Below, piece by piece: positions 1-8,659 of a stretch of 22,614 nucleotides of DNA. The notes under the pieces are model-generated. The model was not told where the DNA came from. It did not search any database and saw only the letters and a list, made by a program, of their open reading frames with translations. This DNA comes from JBDNDK01 sp046719185. GTDB taxonomy: Bacteria; Armatimonadota; UBA5829. The stretch covers positions 1 through 22,614 of the forward strand of contig JBDNDK010000020.1 in the NCBI GenBank assembly GCA_046719185.1, written 5' to 3'. The position numbers and the translations under genes are program-made. Numbering within the stretch: the stretch's first letter is position 1; the number at the start of each line of letters is the position of its first letter.

Positions 1-10
1 ATCTATTTGA

Positions 11-40
11 TAAAAAAGCAGAGAGATTACTCCCTCTGCT
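11..40 (-). terminator. Rho-independent terminator of the PEP-CTERM gene
   Basis: Read on the minus strand, a 10-bp stem (AGCAGAGGGA pairing with TCTCTCTGCT, one G-U pair) closes a GTAA loop and is followed directly by a run of T. It sits about 30 bp past the stop codon of the PEP-CTERM gene and is a textbook intrinsic terminator. Confidence 0.85.
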
Positions 41-70
41 ATTTTGATTAGTTTGATTAGATGATTTAGA

Positions 71-825
71 TTATCTTCTTCTTAATCTCATATATCCAGC
101 TATACTTCCAAGACCACCAAGTCCAAGAAGAATTTCACCGGGCTCTGGAACAACTTCATTTGCAGGGCAAAGATTTGCTCTTACATAATTGTTATTATCA
201 TTTCTTGAGTATGCTTGAGCAATTAGGTATGCCATTTTCCAATTTTCAGAATTGTAAAACTCATCTAAACCACCATACCAATTGTCATAGCCATAATTTA
301 TGGATGTGTTGTATGTGTCATTTATAGATACATTAATCAAACCACCAGCACCTGATGAAAATGGAGTTATGTTTATTAGATAATCAAAAGAACTAACACC
401 AGTTCCAAGATTTATAGCTGAGCTATGTAATGTAGCTGTATCATTAGCTGTTACAAGAATTTGACCAGCAGAATTTTTGGAAACTGTCATCAATGCAGAG
501 TTGTTGAACATATATGATGGATTTCCCCAAGAGATAGGTCCGTCAGATCTTTCTTTAGCAACAAGACCAACCTGCAAAAAGCTTGCTGTTGATCCTAAAT
601 CAAGACCACAAATTCTTCCTGTTATTGATACGCCTGCTGTTCCTGGTGCCATATCTATCACATTTGATGTATCAATAATGTGAGCATATCTATATGGCTC
701 TGTCCAACACCAATATAGGTTGGATTTATTAATGTGTCAATTGTTCCAGTAATGCTTAATGCAAAAACTGAACTTGCTGAAATTGCCATCATTAAGATAG
801 CAAAAAGTATAATACTTCTTTTCAC
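71..825 (-). CDS. PEP-CTERM sorting-domain protein, apparently frameshifted
   Basis: Exported protein of unknown function carrying a C-terminal PEP-CTERM sorting signal: VPEPGE, a Gly/Leu-rich hydrophobic stretch, then RLRRR at the very end. Such tails are processed by exosortase in the inner membrane; no exosortase gene is in this window. The intact downstream frame alone would begin at a GTG at 661. However, a GTG at 823-825, with AGGAG seven bases upstream, opens another frame encoding a classic signal peptide (KRSIILFAILMMAISASSVFA). That frame runs into a stop at 658-660, while the long frame stays open upstream to about 770 with plausible protein sequence (TEPYRYAHIIDTSN). Joining the two near 700-712 needs one extra base and gives a product of roughly 250 residues with both signals. 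The middle is Ser/Thr/Asn/Gly-rich and probably beta-structured. The break may be a real mutation or a sequencing or assembly error; I see no slippery heptamer. Confidence 0.72.
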
Positions 826-918
826 TTTTCCTCTCCTTAATAATTTCTTTCAAGCACTTTGCTTGTTACTTGATATTCTCCAAATCTAAATGCAAAGTTA
901 TTGAAAATATTTATTAAA

Positions 919-947
919 TTGTTACTTTGTAATTATTTTGTAGTCAA
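919..947 (-). promoter_or_regulatory. Putative sigma70-type promoter of the PEP-CTERM gene
   Basis: On the minus strand TTGACT (942-947) is followed after 17 bp by TAACAA (919-924). The predicted start near 912 leaves a leader of about 87 bases, which contains a small perfect hairpin (CAAGCA/TGCTTG, 851-865). A second TATAAT lies upstream at 980-985 but has no good -35. I see no terminator for the preceding regulator gene, so read-through is also possible. Confidence 0.4.
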
Positions 948-1014
948 TTAATTCTACAATATTTATTATATTTCTGGTAATTATACTAAGAGGAAATAAT
1001 GCATGTAAGATAAT

Positions 1015-2226
1015 CTATTTTAATTTCACACCTTCTACTTCCCTAATTATAGGTGGGAGGAGGTCTGGAGTGATGAGCTTTGCATCAGTTGGAGCAAGCA
1101 CAATAGCTCTTTCAATTGTATTCTCAAGCTCTCTTACATTTCCTGGCCAATTATAATTTATCATAAGTTCAATTGCTTCTTTGTTGAATCCTTCAAGAGA
1201 TTTTCCATTATCAGCTGAATACATATTTATGAAGTGATCAGCTAACAGTGGAATATCTTCTTTTCTTTCTCTTAGTGGAGGCATATTTATAGTAATCACT
1301 TGGAGCCTATAAAATAGATCTTCTCTAAATTTATTCTCTTCAACTAATTTCTCTAAATTTTGATTAGTAGCTGTAATAAGTCTAATATCAACTTTTATAG
1401 TTTCAGAACCGCCGACTCTTTCAAACTCTCTTTCCTGCAACACTCTCAATAGCATCATCTGTATTGTTGACGGAATGTCTCCAATTTCATCTAAAAAAAG
1501 TGTGCCATGGTTTGCAAGTTCAAATCTGCCTTTTTTCTGACCAATAGCACCAGTAAATGATCCTTTTTCATGTCCAAAAAGTTCACTTTGCAGAAGCTGC
1601 TCACTTAGAGCAACACAAGCTACAGCCACAAAAGGTTTATCTGCTCTTATTGAGTTAAAATGCAATGCTTTTGCAATTTGTTCTTTTCCTGTTCCGCTTT
1701 CACCTCTAATTAGCACAGATGCCTTACTATCTTTAACTTTTTCTATTGTATTAAATACTTCTTGCATTGCAGGGCTTGAGCCAATTATATTGCTTGGCTT
1801 AAACTTAGTTTTAAGCTGAGATTTTAATGTTTTATTTTCTTCTATTAAATCTTTTTTCTCAAAAGCATTTTTAACAACTATTTTTATCTCTTCAAGCTCA
1901 AAAGGCTTTGTTATATAGTCAGATGCACCAATTTTCATAGCATCAACTGCACTCTTGATTGTGCCATGTGCTGTTATCATTATCACTACAGCAGATGGAT
2001 TTATTTCTTTTGCCTGTGTTAAAAGCTCAACTCCATTTATATCAGGCATTATCAAATCAGATATTATCAAATCAATATTTGGGTCTTTAGAAATTATATC
2101 AAGACCTTTTTTTCCGTTTTCAGCAGTGATAACATTGTATCCATCTTTTGTAAGCACCGCTTCAAGCACTCTTCTTATATTTGGTTCATCATCAACAACT
2201 AATATAGTTCCTTTGTTTTTACTCAT
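1015..2226 (-). CDS. NtrC-family sigma54-dependent response regulator lacking the DNA-binding HTH
   Basis: Two-component response regulator that should activate sigma54 RNA polymerase by ATP hydrolysis. Residues 6-120 form a receiver domain with acidic pocket D12/D13, phosphoacceptor D57, T85 and K107. Residues 145-375 are the AAA+ domain: Walker A GESGTGKE (175-182), the sigma54-contact loop as GSFTGA (222-227; most relatives have GAFTGA), Walker B LFLDEIGD (243-250) and the arginine-finger region FREDLFYR (300-307). The protein ends at residue 403, shortly after the WPGNVRELENTIERA segment, so the usual Fis-type helix-turn-helix of about 45-60 residues is missing; the bases after the stop encode nothing like one. 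It starts at ATG with GAGGA ten bases upstream, 23 bp after the histidine kinase, its likely partner. HTH-less members such as FlgR of Helicobacter and CtcC of Chlamydia are known. The target promoters are not identifiable here. Confidence 0.93.
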   Translation of the reverse strand: MSKNKGTILVVDDEPNIRRVLEAVLTKDGYNVITAENGKKGLDIISKDPNIDLIISDLIMPDINGVELLTQAKEINPSAVVIMITAHGTIKSAVDAMKIGASDYITKPFELEEIKIVVKNAFEKKDLIEENKTLKSQLKTKFKPSNIIGSSPAMQEVFNTIEKVKDSKASVLIRGESGTGKEQIAKALHFNSIRADKPFVAVACVALSEQLLQSELFGHEKGSFTGAIGQKKGRFELANHGTLFLDEIGDIPSTIQMMLLRVLQEREFERVGGSETIKVDIRLITATNQNLEKLVEENKFREDLFYRLQVITINMPPLRERKEDIPLLADHFINMYSADNGKSLEGFNKEAIELMINYNWPGNVRELENTIERAIVLAPTDAKLITPDLLPPIIREVEGVKLK

Positions 2227-2249
2227 CTATGTTAAATCCTCATATAGCT

Positions 2250-5200
2250 TTAAGCTTCAAGCTTTCCTATTTTTCCTGATACTCTTCTATCCCATGTTTG
2301 GTCAATTTCAGCAGTTGGTGGAGTGATATTTCCTTTTGCTGGTAGAGTAATTATAAATTCTGTTCCAACACCTTCTTCACTATTAACTTCTATCTTACCA
2401 CCATGGTTTTCTAATATTTTTTGTACAATACTAAGTCCTAGTCCTGTGCCTTTTGTTTTTGTTGTGATAAATGGTTGGAATATTTTTTCTTGTTTATCTT
2501 TTGGTATTCCAATTCCAGTATCCTTGATTGAAATGAATACACCGCCATTTGGAGCAGGTCCAGTAGTGAATGTGATTGTTCCACCATCTGGCATTGCTTG
2601 TATTGCATTTATTATAATATTTTTTAATACTTGTTGTATTTTACCTTCATCAGCTTCAATAATTGGAGTATTATCATCAGTAATTCTTTCAATATCTATT
2701 CTATTATCTATTATATGCATAGACATTAATTGTAGTGTTTTGCTAAGCAATTCATCAATATTAATAGCCTCAAGTTCCAGCTGTATAGGTCTTGCAAAAT
2801 CAAGGAATTCAGTTGTTAGTTTGTTTAATCCATTTACCTCATCAATTATAATGCTCAAAAATTCAGAAATTGATTCCTCTTCTTCATATTCATTCTGCAA
2901 AAATTGAGCAGCACCTTTTATTGAGCTTAATGGGTTTCTAAGCTCATGAGCTATACCAGCAGCAAGCTGTCCAATTGCAGCAAGTTCACTCATTCTGTGC
3001 ATTTGTTCTTCCATCTTCATTTCGTTGGTAATATTTTCAAAGATGATCACAACTCCAAGCTGTTCACCTGCATTGTTCTTTAGCTGTGATATTGTCATAT
3101 TGATATAAAAGAAGTCATCATTTTTGATATCAATCTTCATTTTATATCCAACATATGGTTCACCAGTTTTATACACATTATCAATTGCTTCTTGTAGTGT
3201 TTTCTTGTCTTCATCAGATATTTTGAGTCTTGATAAAACTTTGGAATAGTGTCTGTTTTCAACTAATTTTCTAGGAATTTTTGTTATAGCTTCAGATGAA
3301 TCATTCCAAGCTAAAATGTATCCTTTAGAATCTAAAGCTACAACTCCAGCAGCAATACTACTAAGGATATTTCCAGTGTAGCTTGAAAGTGTAGATAGTG
3401 CCTCTAATTCTTTATATATTGCAGCCCCCTGACTTGCAATGATTGATAATACTCTCACATCATCATCAGTATATTGATTAGCATTATAAGACTGCACAAT
3501 CATCACACCCACTATTTCAGTCTGCACAATCAATGGAATTGCCATTAAAGATTTTACATTACCAGAACCCAAATTTTTGAACCTGTCATCTTTTGTTATG
3601 TCTGGAGAAACTATAGCTTTTTTCTCATCTATCGCCCAACTTACAATACTTTGTTCATATAATGAAATCTCATTAGGTATCTCAATACATTTATTCTTAA
3701 GTTTACCAGCTTTAATGCAGGCTGTTTTGTTCTCATGGTCTATTGCATATATAAATGATTCATCACAAACCACAAGATTAGCTACAATATCCAAAATAGA
3801 GTTTAATGCTTCTTCAAGATTTGCAGCCTGACTTAAATTCATAGAAAAATCATACAAAGCGGTAAGTTCTAATGCTCTTTGAGTCATTTTTTGCTCATAT
3901 ATTATTGCATTTTTAAGCACAGTGGCTGCATGTGAGGTTAAAATTGATATCAGTTTAAGCTCAGCACCTGTATAATCCTGATGAGAGTTTTTGGATAATA
4001 TCAGCATTCCAATGGTTGTACTTTCAGATACCAATGGAGCCACAATCATATAATCATTATTGCTGGCTAGAGAATTAAGCAATTTTGCATAAGGTCCAAT
4101 GCTTCTAGCTGGATGATCTTTATCAATAAGCTGAGGGAATTTATATGAGTTTATTAGACCTATTCCATCATATTTTTCAAGCAACTCTTCAATATTTAAT
4201 ATACATGTATCTTCAATACAGTCTGATGAATGCAGTTCAACTTTTTTAGAATCCGATCCAAGGAGCAGTAAAAATGCACCATCACTATCAACAGCTTTCA
4301 GTGAAGTGTTTATTAGCATTCTTGCTATATTCTGCACGCCATAAGCACTGCTGATATTTCTTGAGTTTTCATAAATCACATTCATTTCAGAGTATTTCTG
4401 TTCCATTGCTTCATACAGTCTGGCATTTTCTATTGCAATTCCTGCCTGACTAATATAAGTTGAAAGCAAATCAACACTCTGTTTTTCAATGGATTTTCCG
4501 CTAATACAATTATCAACAACTCCAATGCATTGATCTCTAACAACAATAGGTGTGGCAAGATAGTTACACAAGTTATTCTCACCAAATTCAGCAGGTGAGT
4601 CCTGGGAATGAATAGATGCTTTTTCCTTTGCTGCTATACCTATAACACCTTCTCCATAAGGAATTGAGTCCTGAATAGAATTGTTATCAAAGCCTCTTCT
4701 TGCACCAGGTTTAAACTCATTTGTTCTGCTATCCAGAAGATATAAACAACATCTGTCAAATCCAACAGTTTCAGTGATGCATTCCACAATCTGTTCAAGC
4801 ACAGATTCTAAATCAAGGGTAGAATTAATTGCAGAAAGAACATTATTTATTGTGCTCATTTCTTGGACTTTTTGCTTCAAATTTGAATACAGCCTTGCAT
4901 TTCTCATAGCAAGTGAAGCATGAGTAGCAAAAACACTAAAAAGCTTTAGGTCATCTTGTGCAAATGGAGGCTTAGGGTGATGTCTTCTGATGCTAATAAC
5001 GCCTTCAACAATATTTTGTTCATTTTTTATAGGAACACAAATTGATCCACTTACTCCATCTCTAGGCATCACTTGTCCCTTAAATCTAGGATCAGCAGCA
5101 ACATCAAATATTAACATTGGCCTGCCTGATGCTGCCACTTTTCCTGCAATACCTTCACCATAGTTAATTTTTGTTCCATTTACTATATCATCTGTCAAAC

Positions 5201-5825
5201 CAAAATTTGCTTCAATTGTAAGAGAACCATCAGTTGGATTTTTAAGCATAAGTGAGCAGACCTGTGCATCCATCACAGCTGCAGCTTTTGCAACAATTAA
5301 ATTCAAAAGAGGCTTAAGATCAGTTGAATCTAATGCTTGTTCAATCTCATATATAGCTGCTATTTCTTCTATTCCTTGATTGCTCTTTTCTATATTAAGA
5401 CTCAATTGATTTTTAATATGCAGATTTTCAGCTGATATAGATATATATCCAGCAAATGTTTCAAGAGTATCTTTTTCTATTTGCAATGGTGTATTTACTA
5501 ACAATACACCTTTTATCTCATTACTTGGATTTAGAGGTAATGCAATAATAGAATCTTTATACGCTATATCATCAATCACAAACAAAAAGTCACTGGCAAT
5601 TTTCTCAATATTATCTTTGTCAATATCAATATGGTCAGGGTATGAATGCCAAAATGATATGCCTTCTTTTTGTATATCAGACAAAGCAACAGTGATTAGT
5701 TCAGACTGCAAAGCATGTCTTACTACTTCCATTATCTCCAAAAGTCTTTTTTCAGCAGGAATATTGGAAGCAGTAATCTTTGAAAGTCTTTGTAATGTAG
5801 ATGTGATTAATGCTGATGTTATCAT
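2250..5825 (-). CDS. Multi-GAF/PAS sensor histidine kinase (soluble, NtrB-like core)
   Basis: Sensor kinase of 1191 residues with no transmembrane segment, so probably cytoplasmic. The N-terminal 810 residues look like five successive GAF-type modules (about 20-140, degenerate; 165-312; 333-472; 490-645; 658-808) joined by helical linkers with recurring NARLY-type ends. A PAS domain follows (about 815-935; GVVALDSKGYILAWN). The catalytic core is HisKA with H-box IAHELRNPLSSIKGA, phosphoacceptor H960, and HATPase_c with N-box NIIINAIQAMPDGG, G1 DTGIGIP and G2 TKGTGLGLSIV. The core resembles NtrB/AtoS kinases that pair with NtrC-type regulators, and such a regulator lies 23 bp downstream. GAF modules often bind cyclic nucleotides, haem or other small ligands; nothing in the sequence tells which. 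Upstream of the ATG there is an in-frame stop nine bases away and no clear ribosome binding site. Confidence 0.93.
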   Translation of the reverse strand: MITSALITSTLQRLSKITASNIPAEKRLLEIMEVVRHALQSELITVALSDIQKEGISFWHSYPDHIDIDKDNIEKIASDFLFVIDDIAYKDSIIALPLNPSNEIKGVLLVNTPLQIEKDTLETFAGYISISAENLHIKNQLSLNIEKSNQGIEEIAAIYEIEQALDSTDLKPLLNLIVAKAAAVMDAQVCSLMLKNPTDGSLTIEANFGLTDDIVNGTKINYGEGIAGKVAASGRPMLIFDVAADPRFKGQVMPRDGVSGSICVPIKNEQNIVEGVISIRRHHPKPPFAQDDLKLFSVFATHASLAMRNARLYSNLKQKVQEMSTINNVLSAINSTLDLESVLEQIVECITETVGFDRCCLYLLDSRTNEFKPGARRGFDNNSIQDSIPYGEGVIGIAAKEKASIHSQDSPAEFGENNLCNYLATPIVVRDQCIGVVDNCISGKSIEKQSVDLLSTYISQAGIAIENARLYEAMEQKYSEMNVIYENSRNISSAYGVQNIARMLINTSLKAVDSDGAFLLLLGSDSKKVELHSSDCIEDTCILNIEELLEKYDGIGLINSYKFPQLIDKDHPARSIGPYAKLLNSLASNNDYMIVAPLVSESTTIGMLILSKNSHQDYTGAELKLISILTSHAATVLKNAIIYEQKMTQRALELTALYDFSMNLSQAANLEEALNSILDIVANLVVCDESFIYAIDHENKTACIKAGKLKNKCIEIPNEISLYEQSIVSWAIDEKKAIVSPDITKDDRFKNLGSGNVKSLMAIPLIVQTEIVGVMIVQSYNANQYTDDDVRVLSIIASQGAAIYKELEALSTLSSYTGNILSSIAAGVVALDSKGYILAWNDSSEAITKIPRKLVENRHYSKVLSRLKISDEDKKTLQEAIDNVYKTGEPYVGYKMKIDIKNDDFFYINMTISQLKNNAGEQLGVVIIFENITNEMKMEEQMHRMSELAAIGQLAAGIAHELRNPLSSIKGAAQFLQNEYEEEESISEFLSIIIDEVNGLNKLTTEFLDFARPIQLELEAINIDELLSKTLQLMSMHIIDNRIDIERITDDNTPIIEADEGKIQQVLKNIIINAIQAMPDGGTITFTTGPAPNGGVFISIKDTGIGIPKDKQEKIFQPFITTKTKGTGLGLSIVQKILENHGGKIEVNSEEGVGTEFIITLPAKGNITPPTAEIDQTWDRRVSGKIGKLEA

Positions 5826-5904
5826 TTTTATTTATAATATTAATATATTCATAATAATTCTTCCATGTATAGCTTGCTGTATGTTTTAGAATTATCAAAT
5901 ATAT

Positions 5905-6639
5905 CTATTTTATTCTAATACTTTTTTTGTAGATATTTTCAAGAAAAACAACTTTATCCTCATAATCATTAGCAGAAATTCCAGTTTGCTGATATATTCT
6001 ATCGGATAAATCAGTAGCTAGCTTCAATCTTATTTCATTATCAAGCTCAGGAAGTCTTTCAATGAATCTTTTTAATGTGTCATAAATGACGCTGTCAAGT
6101 ATAATGTTTGCTTCACTAACTTCAGGTATATCTGGTATTTTGGGTTTTTCATATTTCTTGATTTCTTTTACCACCAAAGTGCCGGCTGCATAATCTCCGA
6201 CTCTTTTATTTTGTGCACTAAAAAAAGCAAATAGTATTCCAATTAGATAAACAGAAGGAAGAAAATCAAGAATTCTTACAATATTCCTAATTGCAATTCC
6301 CATAGAATCTGCAGGCATTCCTTCCTCTCTAATAGCTCTTATATTTAGGAGTCTTTTACCGGGAGTTTGCCCATTCCAAATTAGCTCAAAAAAAAGATGA
6401 TAGCCAAAAAATATTAAGAATAACATTATGAAGATCAATCCAATTGCCCAATTTGCAAGGTTGTTCCATTCAAATAAATTAAATCCAATAAATGCTCCAG
6501 CTAAAATTGCAATCATAGCAAATTGAATTAAACCATCTATTATAATTGCAGTTCCTCTTGAACCCAAGCCTGCTAGTTCATAGTCAATTTTTACATTTTC
6601 TGGAGTATCCAAACTAATAAATCTTGGCATATGCAGCAT
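5905..6639 (-). CDS. RDD-family integral membrane protein
   Basis: Membrane protein of 244 residues. The N-terminal part has the RDD-family layout: an initial VKIDYELAGLGSRGTAIIIDGLIQF segment (R and D in the first helix), a second hydrophobic segment (about 65-90), the GQTPGKRLLNIR loop, and a third hydrophobic region (about 120-140) followed by KRVGDYAAGTLVV. A hydrophilic C-terminal tail of about 80 residues extends into the cytoplasm. The function of RDD proteins is mostly unknown; some have been linked to ion or sodium transport. The gene lies 61 bp after the DUF6785-like gene and 79 bp before the kinase, so it may belong to the same transcript. Two ATGs (residues 1 and 4) are possible starts, with an AGAG-type site fitting the second slightly better. 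Confidence 0.85.
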   Translation of the reverse strand: MLHMPRFISLDTPENVKIDYELAGLGSRGTAIIIDGLIQFAMIAILAGAFIGFNLFEWNNLANWAIGLIFIMLFLIFFGYHLFFELIWNGQTPGKRLLNIRAIREEGMPADSMGIAIRNIVRILDFLPSVYLIGILFAFFSAQNKRVGDYAAGTLVVKEIKKYEKPKIPDIPEVSEANIILDSVIYDTLKRFIERLPELDNEIRLKLATDLSDRIYQQTGISANDYEDKVVFLENIYKKSIRIK

Positions 6640-6700
6640 TCTCTGGAAGTAAAATAATTATAAAACAATTCTACCATTATAATTCAGTAATTCAAATAGT

Positions 6701-8650
6701 CTAGTGATATATATGTGGAGTAGGAAGTTTTGTGTATATAGTTACAATCGACCAAATAGCTCCCATTGTGTAGTCACCAAGAACGAGTCCAATAAAGAAT
6801 GGTAATGCAGCTTTGTATTTATTATATCCACCATATCTAAGTAATATAAGCTTTATAAACCAAGATATTAAAAATGGTCCCCAAAGCCATATCAAACCAG
6901 GACCCACACAATAGCCAAGCGGGTGGAAAGGAAAACCTACAAACCTAGTTCTTAGCCAAGCAAGCAATGCGGTAAATCCAGCTGCAAATCCCACAGCCCC
7001 CCATCTAACAGGATATACTTTTTCCCCATTTATTAGAATATTCGAAAGCAAGTCATAGGTTTCATATATTGTCCAATATGGAAATCCTTCACTTTTTCCA
7101 AGAGCACCTTCTTTATAGAATATATCAAGACTTGCCCATCCACTGAATATTGTTGCAAGGACAAGAGCAATCATCAATGGCAATATAAGGCTCTTAAGGC
7201 ATATTTTATTATCTTTTGCTAGTTTTAAAGCTTCAAATTGTGAAGGCATTATGTGGCTTCTGTTTAGTCTCCAATACCAATGGCTTAAATAACCAGAAAC
7301 ATAGTTTTGAGTTCCCAATATATTAGATCCAAACAGTCTGAATAAATATCTTGGCTCCGGTTCCCATACATTATGCTGACTTCCAGATTCTGCTCTTATT
7401 CTAGTTATTGCAATAGAAATCATTAAATATGAAAACAGCACAACAATCACCCAAGTGGGTGTCATTCCTGTAGCTCTCCAAAAATAATAAAATACATACA
7501 TACCAATAATTAATCCTATAATGGCAGTTTTGTATCTCATAGGTTCATTTTCATCAAAATTATCATTCTTAATAAATGCAGTTTTGAAAACTTGTTTTAG
7601 ATGTTTTCTGCTTAAATATAATAATGAAAAACAAAATACAAACCATGCACCAATATTTTGATCAACTTGAAAAGGCATATCAGGCACAGATCCAAAGCCA
7701 AGATATACTCCCAGCACTGCCTGAAATTTTAGAAATAGATAAAAAAACCAACAAGAAAATGAAATATCAAGAGGTATCAGATATGCAAGTCCAATTGCAA
7801 ATGGATAAGCTGTGAACCAAATAGTTCCTATAGCATTCCATGGAGAATTTATAAAATTAATTGGTCTTTTTGTTACTTGTAAATTGGGTAATTCAGGCAC
7901 TTGAAGCTGGATATAATTATAAAGACTCAGCAGAGCAACAACTGCAAATCCAGCCCATAATACTGGTGATTTCATCATATTTATTGGAGAGTCTTCATCT
8001 CCAATAATTGTCATTGGCAATTTTACAATTGGAAATGTAAGCTTTGTGTCTTCGGTCCATGCTTTTCTGAATATCACACTCAAACACAGCATTATCCAGC
8101 CTGAGGCTATTATAAAAATTGACCAATAAGCCATAGGTGCAAGCCATACTTTATATATATTAGGCTCATAAAAATTGCCTTTGCCTATATGAAAACCTTC
8201 AAGAGCTTTAATATCTCTTATTATAAGCCACTTAGGAAGCAAGGGAATGAGAATATTATTCCAATTATTAACCTCATTTGCATTCCATACTGGCCAACTC
8301 ATTACAGACACAAGATTTATCATATAATCATGTGTGGCTACAGTGCAGGATATTACAAGCATAATATATATCACCGCCAGCTCACCATGCTTGAATGCAA
8401 ATTTTGGAAGATATTTTTTTATAAAATAATTTAATCCAGCAAGAACAAAAAGATAGAAAATTGGTGTCACAAATAGCGGATTAATTGTGAGAATATAATA
8501 CCATCTTATCTCAGAAAGCAGCACCCAATAGACATTGAAAGGTATCAGCAGCGATCCAATTATGACAGATCTAAAACTTACCTTCCACAATCCATCTTTT
8601 GAGTTAACAATTTTAGCACTTTGTGCAGTATTTTGATTCATATCAAGCAT
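6701..8650 (-). CDS. Large multi-pass membrane protein, DUF6785/DUF6784-like (putative transporter)
   Basis: Membrane protein of 649 residues with about 12 or more hydrophobic segments spread over its whole length and short charged loops. The overall pattern (FRSVIIGSLLIPFNVYW near the start, an ELAVIYIMLVISCT helix, the KLTFPIVKLPMTII loop after residue 200, IRAESGSQHNVW, HPLGYCVGPGLIW, and a final GLVLGDYTMGAIWSIV) is what I recognise as the DUF6785/DUF6784 family found in Armatimonadota and Planctomycetota. The LTFP loop and the late GLVLGD segment recall oligopeptide-transporter (OPT) proteins, so a transport role is inferred, with substrate unknown. It starts nine bases after the coaX stop and is probably translated from the coaX message. 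No strong ribosome binding site is visible for either of two near in-frame ATGs (residues 1 and 4). Confidence 0.72.
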   Translation of the reverse strand: MLDMNQNTAQSAKIVNSKDGLWKVSFRSVIIGSLLIPFNVYWVLLSEIRWYYILTINPLFVTPIFYLFVLAGLNYFIKKYLPKFAFKHGELAVIYIMLVISCTVATHDYMINLVSVMSWPVWNANEVNNWNNILIPLLPKWLIIRDIKALEGFHIGKGNFYEPNIYKVWLAPMAYWSIFIIASGWIMLCLSVIFRKAWTEDTKLTFPIVKLPMTIIGDEDSPINMMKSPVLWAGFAVVALLSLYNYIQLQVPELPNLQVTKRPINFINSPWNAIGTIWFTAYPFAIGLAYLIPLDISFSCWFFYLFLKFQAVLGVYLGFGSVPDMPFQVDQNIGAWFVFCFSLLYLSRKHLKQVFKTAFIKNDNFDENEPMRYKTAIIGLIIGMYVFYYFWRATGMTPTWVIVVLFSYLMISIAITRIRAESGSQHNVWEPEPRYLFRLFGSNILGTQNYVSGYLSHWYWRLNRSHIMPSQFEALKLAKDNKICLKSLILPLMIALVLATIFSGWASLDIFYKEGALGKSEGFPYWTIYETYDLLSNILINGEKVYPVRWGAVGFAAGFTALLAWLRTRFVGFPFHPLGYCVGPGLIWLWGPFLISWFIKLILLRYGGYNKYKAALPFFIGLVLGDYTMGAIWSIVTIYTKLPTPHIYH

Positions 8651-8659
8651 TATAAATAT

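Noticed and set aside
700..712. Programmed ribosomal frameshift in the PEP-CTERM gene
   Set aside because: There is no slippery heptamer of the X-XXY-YYZ type and no strong downstream structure, so mutation or sequence error is more likely.
840..1014. Sigma54 (-24/-12) promoter near the NtrC-type regulator
   Set aside because: I looked for GG-N10-GC with TGGCA and TTGC context in this and the other intergenic regions and found no convincing match.
2323..2907. Plus-strand open frame of 194 codons inside the kinase gene
   Set aside because: It is antisense to the conserved HATPase/HisKA region, is rich in Ile/Ser/Pro as expected from reversed AT-rich coding sequence, and has no family motif.
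7624..7815. Small plus-strand frame (63 codons, Gln/Lys-rich) inside the DUF6785-like gene
   Set aside because: It is antisense to a membrane-protein gene with consistent coding pattern; no ribosome binding site or neighbour supports it.
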